The notes under the pieces: model-generated | The model's database searches: none | What the model was told of the DNA's origin: nothing | What the model saw: only the letters and a program-made list of their open reading frames with translations | Shown here: positions 28,070-36,464 of the stretch, one piece after another | Numbering within the stretch: the stretch's first letter is position 1 | Layout: every line of letters begins with the position of its first letter | Assembly: GCF_004364935.1 (NCBI RefSeq) | Contig: NZ_SOBT01000010.1 | Span: 310,001 to 374,000 of the forward strand | Origin: Panacagrimonas perspica | GTDB lineage: Bacteria > Pseudomonadota > Gammaproteobacteria > Nevskiales > Nevskiaceae | Direction: 5' to 3' | DNA: 64,000 nt | Program-made: the position numbers and the translations under genes

Positions 28070-28699
28070 TCAGCGTGCCTTCGGTGGCTTGATTCCACGC
28101 CGGTCCCGGCGCTGTCCGGGACCGGCGTTTTCGTTGAGCAGCGTCTGCAGCCGCTGCAGGCCGTCACGCAGTCCCAAGGACGGCCGCCTCGCGGGCGCTT
28201 CGATCTTCAGGCGTGATACGCGCAATTGCGGCAGACGTTTGGTCTTCGCCTTGGGCGCCTTGCGATGCTTGCCTCCGGCGACCAGTCCCACGCCCAGTCC
28301 CATCAGGCGCTCCCAACGCGTGCCGTCGACCGGATCATCGATGGCCACACGCGCGGCCTGACGAAGCCGCTCCCATCGCGTCTGCGGCTTGCGCACCTCG
28401 CGCGCCGCACGGACCACGGCTGCGGTCCGCTCGATGGGATCACGCACACCGCGGATCATCGGACCGACGATCGACAGGCGCAGTCGCGACGATGGAGCCG
28501 GCGGCGGCGTAGCCTTCTTGCCGCTCAGCAAGCGGACCAGTCGACGCGGCGACAGCAGCGCGGGCGGTTTCACCGCAACGGGCTGAGGCGCGAGGCGACG
28601 CAGCAAGGGCACCCGTGCCACCAGACGCATCGGCAGAACCCGCGCGGCGCCGGGCCGTGCACCCGCATCCTGATTGCGCCCCGATTTCGCCTTGAACAT
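28070..28699 (-). CDS. Very basic hypothetical protein
   Basis: 209 residues rich in Arg, Lys and Pro, with no recognised domain. Codon use (CTG, GCG, CGC) resembles the neighbours, so it is probably expressed. The start at 28699 is chosen because an AAGG lies upstream and because the further frame to 28777 runs into a tRNA fragment. A few uncharged segments (RLSIVGPMIRGV, RLMGLGVGLVAGG) could be membrane-associated. Its 3' end contains the terminator of the convergent lipoprotein gene. Confidence 0.5.
   Translation of the reverse strand: MFKAKSGRNQDAGARPGAARVLPMRLVARVPLLRRLAPQPVAVKPPALLSPRRLVRLLSGKKATPPPAPSSRLRLSIVGPMIRGVRDPIERTAAVVRAAREVRKPQTRWERLRQAARVAIDDPVDGTRWERLMGLGVGLVAGGKHRKAPKAKTKRLPQLRVSRLKIEAPARRPSLGLRDGLQRLQTLLNENAGPGQRRDRRGIKPPKAR
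28098..28131 (+). terminator. Intrinsic terminator of the glycine-zipper gene
   Basis: Perfect 12-bp stem (CGCCGGTCCCGG and its complement), 6-base loop, then TTTTCGTT. It lies 58 bases after the lipoprotein stop, inside the 3' coding end of the convergent basic protein. Confidence 0.75.
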
Positions 28700-28743
28700 T
28701 CGCGCCTTCGACGGTCGGCCCCTTCGACGCGGAAGAGGAAAAC

Positions 28744-28765
28744 TGGAGCGGGTGATGGGAATCGA
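28744..28765 (-). pseudogene. 22-bp duplicate of the tRNA-Gly 3' end
   Basis: Identical to the last 22 bases of the tRNA at 28851-28872, including CCA, discriminator, acceptor 3' strand and part of the T arm. The rest of the tRNA is missing. Either a decayed tandem tRNA or an attachment-site-like direct repeat. Confidence 0.7.
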
Positions 28766-28850
28766 CCGATCCGCCAACGTCGGATCGGCGTGAGCGCAGC
28801 GAACTTCCCACGCTCGCGGGTGAGATTCCCGAAACCACGCTTGCGGAAAT

Positions 28851-28924
28851 TGGAGCGGGTGATGGGAATCGAACCCACGCTATCAGCTTGGGAAGCTGAA
28901 GTTCTACCATTGAACTACACCCGC
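28851..28924 (-). tRNA. tRNA-Gly(CCC)
   Basis: Full cloverleaf on the minus strand. The acceptor stem GCGGGTG pairs with CACCCGC; the anticodon stem TCAGC/GCTGA closes the loop TTCCCAA, giving anticodon CCC with T33 and A37; the T arm is GTGGG-TTCGATT-CCCAT. Discriminator T and the CCA end are encoded. It reads glycine codon GGG. Confidence 0.93.
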
Positions 28925-29002
28925 ACGGGTGCAAGGGTACCCTCCCGCGCCACGCGGGTGAAGGCCGCGACGCGGCATTTCTCGCCGCGGCACACTGCGC
29001 AG

Positions 29003-29920
29003 GTGACGGATCTCGACGACATCGACCTCAACCTGCTGCGGATCTTCCACCAGCTCATGATCGAGCGGCGGGTGTCCGCCGTCGCCGAATCCCTGGGCAT
29101 GTCGCAGCCCGCCGTCAGCGGTGCGCTCAAGCGCCTGCGCGAGGTGCTCAAGGACGACCTGTTCCTGCGTACCGCGCGCGGCATGCAGCCCACGCCGCTG
29201 GCCGAGCAGCTCGCCGAACCGGTGGCGTCGGCGATCGACACCTTGCGCAACGCCATCGCGCGTCCCGGACCGTTCGATCCGATGACGGCGCGGCGCAATT
29301 TCATGCTCAGCCTCACCGACATCGGCGAGATCTACTTCCTGCCGCCGCTGCTGGCGCGGCTCGACGAGCGCGCTCCCGGCATCGACCTGAGCACCGCGCG
29401 CAACAGCATCCGCGACCTCAAGGACGAGATGGAGAGCGGGCGCGTGGACGCCGCGATCGGGCTGCTGCCGCAACTGCAGGGCCGCTTCTTCCGCCAGCGC
29501 CTGTTCCGCCAGCCGTACGTGCTGGCGATGCGCCGCGGCCATCCGCTCGCGCGGAAGAAGAAAATCACGACGACGGACTTCAGCGCCGCGGAACACGTCG
29601 TCGTGCTGGCGTCGGGGACCGGCCACGGCGAGGTGGATCGCACGCTGGAACGAAAGCGCATCGCACGGCGCGTGCGTCTCACCGTTCCGCACTTCGTCGG
29701 CGTCGGCCACATCCTGGAGGCCAGCGACCTGGTGGCGACGCTGCCCGAACGCATGGCCCAGCGCATCGCCAAGCCGTTCGGGCTGCACTATCTGCCGCAC
29801 CCGGTGAAGCTGCCGGAGGCTTCGATCGACCTGTTCTGGCACGCGCGCATGCAGCGTGATCCGGGACACCAGTGGTTTCGCCGGCAGATCGTCGAGCTGT
29901 TCACGGACCGTCGCGAATGA
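29003..29920 (+). CDS. LysR family regulator of the gentisate/salicylate cluster (NagR/NahR-like)
   Basis: 305 residues with a GTG start (LDDIDLNLLRIFHQLM). Helix-turn-helix at about 6-65 (AVAESLGMSQPAVSGALKRLRE) and effector domain to about 300. It resembles NahR/NagR/LinR types, which respond to aromatic acids such as salicylate. It is placed just before the catabolic genes and in the same direction. The start is chosen at the first codon of the family N-terminus; upstream codons run over the tRNA. Confidence 0.85.
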   Translation: MTDLDDIDLNLLRIFHQLMIERRVSAVAESLGMSQPAVSGALKRLREVLKDDLFLRTARGMQPTPLAEQLAEPVASAIDTLRNAIARPGPFDPMTARRNFMLSLTDIGEIYFLPPLLARLDERAPGIDLSTARNSIRDLKDEMESGRVDAAIGLLPQLQGRFFRQRLFRQPYVLAMRRGHPLARKKKITTTDFSAAEHVVVLASGTGHGEVDRTLERKRIARRVRLTVPHFVGVGHILEASDLVATLPERMAQRIAKPFGLHYLPHPVKLPEASIDLFWHARMQRDPGHQWFRRQIVELFTDRRE

Positions 29921-29929
29921 CACCGACCT

Positions 29930-29970
29930 TTATCCGATTTACCGAATTCACTTATCCGCGTTATCGCGTT
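29930..29970. promoter_or_regulatory. AT-rich region with TTATCCG direct repeat before gentisate dioxygenase
   Basis: Two TTATCCG copies (29930 and 29952) flank ATTCAC at 29945. ATTCAC is the first half of the NahR/NagR consensus as I recall it, but the second half is not seen. Candidate activator site for the LysR regulator, weakly supported. Confidence 0.3.
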
Positions 29971-30028
29971 CCCCGATTGCGCGTCGGCGCGTAAGGTGTC
30001 CGGGTCCGCTCCACCGCCGCGACACGCC

Positions 30029-31075
30029 ATGCCAGCCGACGCCTCCGATCATCCCCAAGCCGAAGCGCGCCGCGCGTTCTACCGGCGCATCGATCCGGCC
30101 AACCTGACACCGCTGTGGGAAGTGCTCAGCGCGCTGGTCCCGCAGACGCCGCGCACGGCGGCGCAGCCGGCGCTCTGGCGCTACACGGACGTGCGCCCGG
30201 AGCTGATGGAAGCCGGCCGCCTGATCACCGCTCACGAGGCCGAGCGCCGCGTGCTGATCCTGGAGAACCCCGGCCTGCGCGGCCAGTCGCGCATCACGCA
30301 GAGCCTGTACGCGGGCCTGCAGCTGATCCTGCCGGGCGAAGTCGCCCCCGCACACCGCCACACGCAGTCCGCGCTGCGCCTGGTGCTGGACGGCGAAGGC
30401 GCCTACACCGCGGTCGACGGCGAACGCACGACGATGCGGCGCGGCGACTTCATCATCACGCCGGCCTGGACCTTCCACGATCACGGCAACGAGGGCGACC
30501 AGCCGGTGATCTGGCTCGATGGACTCGACATTCCGATCGTCGATTTCCTCGGCGCCGGATTCCAGGAGAAGGGCGGCGCCGACGTCCAGGCCGTCACGCG
30601 TGCAGAGGGCGACGCGCTGGCGCGTTACGCCAGCAACATGGTGCCGATGGATTTCCATCCGCGGCCGTCGGACCCGACGCGCGTTTTCGTCTATCCGTAT
30701 GCGCAGACGCAACGTGCGCTCGACGGCATCGCCGCCAGCCCGATCGATCCGCACCACGGCTGGAAACTTCGCTACGTGAACCCGGCCACCGGCGCCTCGC
30801 CGATGCCGACGATCGGCGCGTTCGCGCAGAAGTTGCCGGCCGGCTTCGAGACGCGCGCGCTCAGGAGCACGGACTCGACGATCCACGTGTGCCTCGAAGG
30901 CGACGGTATGGCGCGCGTTGGTGAACAGGAATTTCGTTTCTCGCAGAACGACGTGTTCGTCGTGCCGTCATGGCATCCGCTGCACCTGCAGGCGCAGCGC
31001 GACTGCCTGCTGTTCAGTTATTCCGATCGACCCGTGCAGCAGGCGCTGGGCCTGTGGCGCGAACACAAAGACTGA
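30029..31075 (+). CDS. nagI: Gentisate 1,2-dioxygenase
   Basis: 348-residue bicupin, which opens the gentisate ring with Fe(II) and O2 to give maleylpyruvate. The N-terminal cupin carries HRHTQSALRLVLDGEGA (iron ligands in the HxH) at about 109-125 and HDHG near 150; the second cupin is in the C-terminal half. Length and order match gentisate dioxygenases. It sits between the LysR gene and the fumarylpyruvate hydrolase gene, in the order of the pathway. Confidence 0.88.
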   Translation: MPADASDHPQAEARRAFYRRIDPANLTPLWEVLSALVPQTPRTAAQPALWRYTDVRPELMEAGRLITAHEAERRVLILENPGLRGQSRITQSLYAGLQLILPGEVAPAHRHTQSALRLVLDGEGAYTAVDGERTTMRRGDFIITPAWTFHDHGNEGDQPVIWLDGLDIPIVDFLGAGFQEKGGADVQAVTRAEGDALARYASNMVPMDFHPRPSDPTRVFVYPYAQTQRALDGIAASPIDPHHGWKLRYVNPATGASPMPTIGAFAQKLPAGFETRALRSTDSTIHVCLEGDGMARVGEQEFRFSQNDVFVVPSWHPLHLQAQRDCLLFSYSDRPVQQALGLWREHKD

Positions 31076-31101
31076 TTCCCCTCGACTGTCCGGAGACCTT
31101 C

Positions 31102-31806
31102 GTGTCCGACCCGAAGTACGCCGTTGCCCTTGCACCCGTCCACTCGCTGGCCATCGCCGGTTCGGGCGAACGCTTTCCCGTGAACCGCATCTTCTGCGTG
31201 GGCCGCAACTACGCGGCGCATGCCCGCGAGATGGGCCAGGACGAGCGCGAGCCGCCGTTCTTCTTCATGAAGCCGGCGAACGCGGCGGTGGACGCCAGCG
31301 CCGCGGTCACGATTCCGTATCCCTCGATGACGTCGAATTTTCATCACGAGGTCGAGCTGGTCGTCGCCATCGGCACGGGCGGAGCGAACGTTTCGATGGA
31401 GCACGCCGAAAGTCTCGTGTTCGGTTACGCGGTGGGCCTGGACATGACGCGCCGCGACCTGCAGTTCGCGGCCCGCGACAAGGGCCGCCCGTGGGAATTC
31501 GGAAAGTCCTTCGATGCATCGGCGCCCATCGGCGCGATCACGCCGATCGCAAAGTCGGGTGCGCTCAAGGGCGGCGCCATTTCGCTGGCCGTCAACCAGG
31601 TATCGAAGCAGTCGTCCGATCTGAGCCTGATGATCTGGAGCGTCGCCGAGAGCATCGCCTATCTGTCGAAGTACGAGGCGCTGCAGCCGGGCGACGTGAT
31701 CATGACCGGCACGCCGGAGGGCGTAGGCGCCGTGAAGGCGGGCGACGTGATGCACGCGCGGATCGCCGGGCTGGAAGAGATCACGGTGAGGGTCGCGGGC
31801 GGCTGA
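31102..31806 (+). CDS. nagK: Fumarylpyruvate hydrolase (FAH family)
   Basis: 234 residues. FAH-fold motifs: VGRNYAAHARE, PPFFFMKPANAAV, the metal-binding HHEVELVVAIG at about 77-87, and TGTPEGVGAV. It hydrolyses fumarylpyruvate to fumarate and pyruvate in the gentisate route. GTG start at 31102, 26 bases after the dioxygenase stop, with GGAG upstream. An in-frame ATG much further up is inside the previous gene and rejected. Confidence 0.85.
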   Translation: MSDPKYAVALAPVHSLAIAGSGERFPVNRIFCVGRNYAAHAREMGQDEREPPFFFMKPANAAVDASAAVTIPYPSMTSNFHHEVELVVAIGTGGANVSMEHAESLVFGYAVGLDMTRRDLQFAARDKGRPWEFGKSFDASAPIGAITPIAKSGALKGGAISLAVNQVSKQSSDLSLMIWSVAESIAYLSKYEALQPGDVIMTGTPEGVGAVKAGDVMHARIAGLEEITVRVAGG

Positions 31807-31814
31807 ACGAACAC

Positions 31815-31849
31815 GCTCCCTCTCCCCGCTGCTGCGGGGGAGAGGGAGC
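31815..31849. repeat. GCTCCCTCTCCCC hairpin inside the nag operon
   Basis: Inverted repeat with GCTCCCTCTCCCC and its complement around a 6-9 base loop. It lies between nagK and nagG. CTCCCTCTCCCC palindromes are dispersed in related genomes as I recall; it may weaken readthrough or protect the upstream transcript. Confidence 0.6.
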
Positions 31850-31915
31850 AAAGCAGTCGCGGGAGCGCGCGCGAAGCGAAGGCAAGCGCCCCGAGAACAC
31901 ACGGAGGCAGAACAC

Positions 31916-33178
31916 ATGAACGACGCAGGCATTGCACTGCAACCCGAGTCGATCTGGAAGAGCGAAGGCACCCATCAGGTTCCGTTCGCCGCCTACACCG
32001 ACGCCGAGATCTACCAGCAGGAACTGCGCAAGCTGTTTTACGCGAACCACTGGTGCTACCTGGGCCTGGAAGTCGAGATCCCGAACGTCGGCGACTTCCG
32101 GCGCACCGTCGTCGGCGAACGCTCGGTGATCATGGTGCGCAACAAGGACGGCGGCGTCAGCGCCTTCGAGAACGTGTGCGCGCATCGCGGTGCACAGTTC
32201 TGCCGCGAGCGCGGCGGCAACGCGAAGGGCTTCCACTGCCCGTACCACCACTGGAACTATGACCTCGAGGGCAACCTGCGCGGCCTTCCGTTCCGCCAGG
32301 GCATCCGCCAGGAAGAACAGCTCCACGGCGGCATGCCGGAAGATTTCTCGCTGAAGGACAACGGCCTGACCAAACTCAGGGTCGCCACGCGCGGCGGCGT
32401 CGTGTTCGGGTCGTTCGATCACGACATCGAATCGTTCGAGGACTTCCTCGGCCCCACCGTGCTGTCGTACTTCGACCGCATCTTCAATGGACGCAAGCTG
32501 ACCCTGCTCGGCTACAACCGCCAGCGGATTCCGGGCAACTGGAAGCTGATGCAGGAGAACATCAAGGATCCGTATCACCCGGGCCTGCTGCACACCTGGT
32601 TCGTGAATTTCGGACTTTGGCGTGCGGACAACAAGACGCGGCTGCTGATGGATGCGCACAAGCGTCATGCGGTGATGGTGGGCGTGCGCAGCGTCGCCAA
32701 GCCGACGGCGGACGTCACCAAGGGCGTGGCGAGCTACAAGGAGAGCATGCAGCTGCACGACATGCGCCAGCTCGACATCGTCCCGGAGCCCTGGTGGAAC
32801 GGGCCGACGGTGACGATGCTCACGCTGTTCCCGAGCCTGATCATCCAGCAGCAGGTGAACTCGCTGTCGACACGCCACATCCAGCCGCGCGGCGCCGGCG
32901 TGTTCGATTTCGTCTGGACGCATTTCGGCTTCGAGGACGACACCGCGGAGATGACGGAACGACGGCTGATCCAGGCCAATTTGTTCGGGCCCTCGGGCTA
33001 CGTGTCGGCGGACGACGGCGAGGTCATCGAGTTCTCGCAGATGGGTTTCGACGAGAAGCCCTGGCACCGCGCGGTCATCGAGATGGGCGGACGCGACACG
33101 AACGAAGCGGAGACGGTGGCTTCCGAGACGCTGATCCGCGGGATGTACGCGTACTGGCGCAAGGTCATGGGGATCTGA
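31916..33178 (+). CDS. nagG: Rieske oxygenase large subunit (salicylate 5-hydroxylase NagG-like)
   Basis: 420 residues. The Rieske [2Fe-2S] ligands are in CAHRGAQFC (Cys-His, about 84) and CPYHHW (Cys-His, about 107). The mononuclear iron motif is NIKDPYHPGLLH at about 214. Substrate is most likely salicylate, hydroxylated to gentisate, because gentisate genes are adjacent; anthranilate or 3-hydroxybenzoate relatives cannot be excluded. Electron-transfer partners are not encoded nearby. Confidence 0.85.
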   Translation: MNDAGIALQPESIWKSEGTHQVPFAAYTDAEIYQQELRKLFYANHWCYLGLEVEIPNVGDFRRTVVGERSVIMVRNKDGGVSAFENVCAHRGAQFCRERGGNAKGFHCPYHHWNYDLEGNLRGLPFRQGIRQEEQLHGGMPEDFSLKDNGLTKLRVATRGGVVFGSFDHDIESFEDFLGPTVLSYFDRIFNGRKLTLLGYNRQRIPGNWKLMQENIKDPYHPGLLHTWFVNFGLWRADNKTRLLMDAHKRHAVMVGVRSVAKPTADVTKGVASYKESMQLHDMRQLDIVPEPWWNGPTVTMLTLFPSLIIQQQVNSLSTRHIQPRGAGVFDFVWTHFGFEDDTAEMTERRLIQANLFGPSGYVSADDGEVIEFSQMGFDEKPWHRAVIEMGGRDTNEAETVASETLIRGMYAYWRKVMGI

Positions 33179-33179
33179 C

Positions 33180-33662
33180 ATGGCGAACATCACGCCGTCC
33201 GACTTCCTGGACCTGGCCGCGCTGTACGCCGAGTACGCGGCCGCGGTCGATGCCGGCGACTGGGAGCGCTGGGTCGATCTGTTCGCCGACGACTGCCGCT
33301 ACATCGTCCAGCCACGCGAGAACCACGAGCGCAATCTTCCGCTGGCGACGCTGCGGCTGATCAGCAAGGGCATGCTCAAGGATCGCGCCTACGGCATCCG
33401 CGAAACGCTGTTCCACGATCCCTACTACCAGCGCCACGTCGTCGGCATCCCGCGCGTGCTGTCGATCGACGCGAGCGGCACGATCACGGCCGAGACGAAC
33501 TACACGGTGTTCCGCACCAAGCTCGGCGAGCTGTCGACGGTGTTCAACGTCGGCCGCTATCTCGACACCGTCGTGCGTACGCCGGACGGCCTGCGGTTCG
33601 CGTCCCGGCACTGCATCTACGACAGCGAAATGATTCCGAACGCGATCATCCACCCGATCTGA
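33180..33662 (+). CDS. nagH: Ring-hydroxylating oxygenase small subunit (NagH-like)
   Basis: 160-residue beta subunit with the SnoaL/NTF2-like fold. It contains YAEYAAAVDAGDWERWVDLF at about 14-33, a conserved opening for these subunits. It starts 1 base after the large subunit stop and supports assembly of the hexameric oxygenase. Confidence 0.86.
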   Translation: MANITPSDFLDLAALYAEYAAAVDAGDWERWVDLFADDCRYIVQPRENHERNLPLATLRLISKGMLKDRAYGIRETLFHDPYYQRHVVGIPRVLSIDASGTITAETNYTVFRTKLGELSTVFNVGRYLDTVVRTPDGLRFASRHCIYDSEMIPNAIIHPI

Positions 33663-33664
33663 CC

Positions 33665-34312
33665 ATGCGCCTGCACCAGTTCTTCATGAGCTCGGCCTCG
33701 TACCGCGTCCGCATCGCGCTCAACATCAAGGGCCAGCCGTACGAGAGCCTGCCGGTGAACCTGCGCAGCGCCGAGCAGCTCGCGCCGGAATTCTCGGCGC
33801 TCAATCCCGCGCAACTCGTCCCGGTGCTGGAGCACGAGGGAGAGTCGCTGTCGCAGTCACTCGCCATCATCGAGTACCTCGACGAGCGCTTCCCGAATCC
33901 GCCGCTGCTGCCCCGGACTTCCGCCGCCGATCGCGCGTACGTGCGCCAGCTCGCGCTGACGATTGCCTGCGACATCCATCCGCTGAACAACCTGCGCGTG
34001 CTGAAATACCTGCGCGATCCATTCGGCCAGGGCGACGCGGCCCGGGATGCGTGGGCACGCCACTGGATCGAGCTGGGCTTCGCCGCGATCGAGGCCCGGC
34101 TGGCGGCTTCGCCCCGGCGTGGCCGGTTCTGTTTCGGCGACAGCCCGACCTTGGCCGACGTCTGCCTCATGCCGCAGATCGCCAACGCGCTGCGCGTGAA
34201 GACCGACCTTTCGCCGTATCCGGCGATCCGCGCCATCGAGCAGAACTGCGCGGCGCTGGAGCCTTTCCGGCGGGCGCATCCGATGGCGCAGCCCGAGGCT
34301 AACCCTCCGTAG
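33665..34312 (+). CDS. nagL: Maleylpyruvate/maleylacetoacetate isomerase (zeta GST)
   Basis: 215-residue zeta-class glutathione transferase. SSASYRVRIALNIKG at about 9-23 is the diagnostic N-terminal motif with the active Ser; SQSLAIIEYLDERFP is the glutathione-contact helix. It isomerises maleylpyruvate to fumarylpyruvate with glutathione, completing the step between the gentisate dioxygenase and the hydrolase. Stop TAG at 34310-34312 is the REP foot. Confidence 0.86.
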   Translation: MRLHQFFMSSASYRVRIALNIKGQPYESLPVNLRSAEQLAPEFSALNPAQLVPVLEHEGESLSQSLAIIEYLDERFPNPPLLPRTSAADRAYVRQLALTIACDIHPLNNLRVLKYLRDPFGQGDAARDAWARHWIELGFAAIEARLAASPRRGRFCFGDSPTLADVCLMPQIANALRVKTDLSPYPAIRAIEQNCAALEPFRRAHPMAQPEANPP

Positions 34313-34364
34313 CCCGGGGCTCCCCTCGCATACGGAGCGCAACCCCGGGCTTCGCCCGGGCTAC
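34309..34364. repeat. REP pair 6 (shorter, mixed type)
   Basis: 56 bp with arms that are not fully identical (GTAGCCCGGGGC and GGGCTTCGCCCGGGCTAC). The TAG at its left foot terminates nagL. Confidence 0.8.
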
Positions 34365-34435
34365 GGGGCTGCGCTTTGGGCGATGTGGCTTCGCGGATTA
34401 GACTGCGCGCCCAACCGCCCGTACGCGACCCTTCC

Positions 34436-34636
34436 ATGCAACTGCTCGTCAACGGTGCAGCGCTCGATCTGCCCGACGGCGCCAGCGTCTCGACGTTGAT
34501 CGAGCGCATGCAGCTCGCCGGCAAGCGCCTCGCGGTCGAGATCAATGGCGAGATCGTCACGCGTTCGGCGCATGCCGACACGCAGCTGCGCGAGGCCGAT
34601 CGCGTCGAAATCGTGCAGGCCATCGGCGGCGGCTAG
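34436..34636 (+). CDS. thiS: Sulfur carrier protein ThiS
   Basis: 66-residue ubiquitin-fold protein that carries the sulfur (as C-terminal thiocarboxylate) for thiamine thiazole formation. It ends IGGG, giving the Gly-Gly tail. Typical start MQLLVNG. It is 19 bases before thiG. No TPP riboswitch is seen in the leader; the gap is mostly REP pair 6. Confidence 0.9.
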   Translation: MQLLVNGAALDLPDGASVSTLIERMQLAGKRLAVEINGEIVTRSAHADTQLREADRVEIVQAIGGG

Positions 34637-34655
34637 CACTACACAGGATCAGGAC

Positions 34656-35447
34656 ATGTCGACACCGAAGACCGATGCGCTCGTTATCGCGGGCAAGGCC
34701 TATGACTCCCGCCTGCTCGTGGGAACGGGCAAGTACAAGGACATGGAACAGACGCGCGCGGCCATCGAGGCCAGCGGCGCGCAGATCGTGACCGTCGCGA
34801 TCCGTCGCACGAACATCGGCCAGAACGCCGGCGAGCCCAACCTGCTCGACGTCATCCCGCCGAGTCGCTACACGATCCTGCCGAACACCGCCGGCTGCTA
34901 CACGGCCGAGGACGCGGTGCGCACCTGCCGCCTGGCGCGCGAACTGCTCGATGGCCACAAGCTGGTGAAGCTCGAAGTGCTCGGCGATGCCAAGACGCTG
35001 TATCCCGATGTCACCGCGACGCTCGAGGCCGCAAAGACGCTGGTGAAGGATGGCTTCGACGTCATGGTCTATTGCACCGACGATCCGATCCTGTGCAAGC
35101 GGCTCGAGGAGATCGGTTGCGTGTCGGTGATGCCGCTGGCCGCACCCATCGGCTCGGGGCTGGGTATCCAGAACCGCTACAACATCCTGACGATCGTCGA
35201 GAACGCCAAGGTGCCGATCATCGTCGACGCCGGCGTCGGCACGGCGAGCGACGCGGCCATCGCGATGGAACTGGGCTGCGACGGCGTGCTGATGAACACC
35301 GCGATCGCCGAGGCGAAGAATCCCGTGCTGATGGCCAGCGCCATGCGGCACGCGATCATCGGCGGACGCGAGGCCTTTCGCGCCGGCCGCATGCCGCGAC
35401 GCCGATTCGCATCGGCGTCTTCGCCGGTGGACGGACTGGTCGGCTGA
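34656..35447 (+). CDS. thiG: Thiazole synthase ThiG
   Basis: 263-residue TIM-barrel enzyme that joins deoxyxylulose phosphate, dehydroglycine and ThiS thiocarboxylate into the thiazole of thiamine. The Schiff-base Lys lies in [10 protein letters not shown] at about 105, and [21 protein letters not shown] is the phosphate-binding part. The start at 34656 follows AGGA. Adjacent to thiS, as in most proteobacteria. Confidence 0.95.
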   Translation: MSTPKTDALVIAGKAYDSRLLVGTGKYKDMEQTRAAIEASGAQIVTVAIRRTNIGQNAGEPNLLDVIPPSRYTILPNTAGCYTAEDAVRTCRLARELLDGHKLVKLEVLGDAKTLYPDVTATLEAAKTLVKDGFDVMVYCTDDPILCKRLEEIGCVSVMPLAAPIGSGLGIQNRYNILTIVENAKVPIIVDAGVGTASDAAIAMELGCDGVLMNTAIAEAKNPVLMASAMRHAIIGGREAFRAGRMPRRRFASASSPVDGLVG

Positions 35448-35454
35448 CGACACC

Positions 35455-35523
35455 GTCGCCCGGGCGAAACCCGGGAGATTTTCGTTCGCCCCGGGAAGAC
35501 ATCCCGGGTTTCACCCGGGCTAC
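35455..35523. repeat. REP pair 7 (mixed CCCGGGCGAAACCCGGG type)
   Basis: Left foot is GTCG, right foot ends CTAC. It separates thiG and trmB, 7 bases after the thiG stop. Confidence 0.82.
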
Positions 35524-35546
35524 GACATCGCCTGCTCCTTGCACCC

Positions 35547-36257
35547 ATGACCCACCCGCCTCCACCCGATCTCGCTCCGCATCTGCGCCGCATCCGCAGC
35601 TTCGTGCGCCGCGAAGGACGCATGACCGACGGCCAGAAGGAAGCGCTGGAGCGACTCTCGCTGCGCTACTCGCTGGACCCGCTCGAAGGTCCGATCGATT
35701 TCGCCGCCGCATTCGGACGTACCGCATCGCTGAGCTTCGAGATCGGCTTCGGCGCTGGTGATGCGCTGCTGGCGCGTGCCGAAGCCAGGCCGGACTGGAA
35801 CCATGTGGGCGTCGAAGTGCATCGTCCGGGCGTTGGCCGCGCGCTGATCCTGGCGGAGCAGCGAAACCTTTCGAACCTGCGCGTCATGACGCGCGACGCC
35901 GTGGACATCCTGCGCACGCAGGTGGCCGTCGGCGTGCTCGATGAGGTCGTCATCGAATTTCCGGACCCGTGGCACAAGACCCGCCACAACAAGCGGCGTC
36001 TGGTGCAGCCTGAGTTCGCGCAGTTGCTGGCGGAACGCATCAGGCCGGGCGGGCAATTGCTGCTCGCCACCGATTGGGCGCCGTACGCGCATCAGATGCG
36101 CGAAGTGCTCGATGCCGAACCTGCCTTCGAGAACCTTTCGACCGACGGCGGCTTCGTTCCACGAGCAGCCCTGCGGCCGCTGACGCGTTTCGAGGCACGC
36201 GGCACGCGGCTGGGGCACGACGTCTTCGATCTGGCCTATCGGCGGCGTCCGGGCTGA
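35547..36257 (+). CDS. trmB: tRNA (guanine-N7)-methyltransferase
   Basis: 236-residue SAM-dependent enzyme that makes m7G46 in tRNA. It shows the SAM motif LSFEIGFGAGDALLARA at about 61-77 and the tail motif EFPDPWHKTRHNKRRLV at about 137-153, diagnostic for TrmB. The location after thiSG is conserved in gammaproteobacteria. Confidence 0.94.
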   Translation: MTHPPPPDLAPHLRRIRSFVRREGRMTDGQKEALERLSLRYSLDPLEGPIDFAAAFGRTASLSFEIGFGAGDALLARAEARPDWNHVGVEVHRPGVGRALILAEQRNLSNLRVMTRDAVDILRTQVAVGVLDEVVIEFPDPWHKTRHNKRRLVQPEFAQLLAERIRPGGQLLLATDWAPYAHQMREVLDAEPAFENLSTDGGFVPRAALRPLTRFEARGTRLGHDVFDLAYRRRPG

Positions 36258-36464
36258 TCGCGGTCCCTGATCGAGACAGGCCTCACGCAACGATTCTCCT
36301 GAGGATGATCTGCGCAGGGCCTGTCCCCACCCTGCAGGAGGGGCATCGCCCCCGATTGCCAGCCCCGAGCGTGAGCAGAGTTCCCTAACACCCCGACTGG
36401 CACCCATCGACGCGCTTCCTGCGGGCGTGGTAAATGACGTGTCCGCGTCTTCAGAAGTCAGCCC

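Noticed and set aside
28226-29002. Upstream extension of the nag LysR regulator
   Set aside because: The frame runs across the tRNA-Gly gene and a basic protein on the other strand; the family N-terminus begins at the GTG at 29003.
34365-34435. TPP riboswitch before thiS
   Set aside because: The leader is only about 70 bases after a REP pair and lacks the conserved CUGAGA-type core and P1 pairing.
36258-36464. Possible small RNA or leader between trmB and prkB
   Set aside because: A GACAGGCC/GGGCCTGTC pair could form a hairpin, but no promoter, terminator or repeat was evident.
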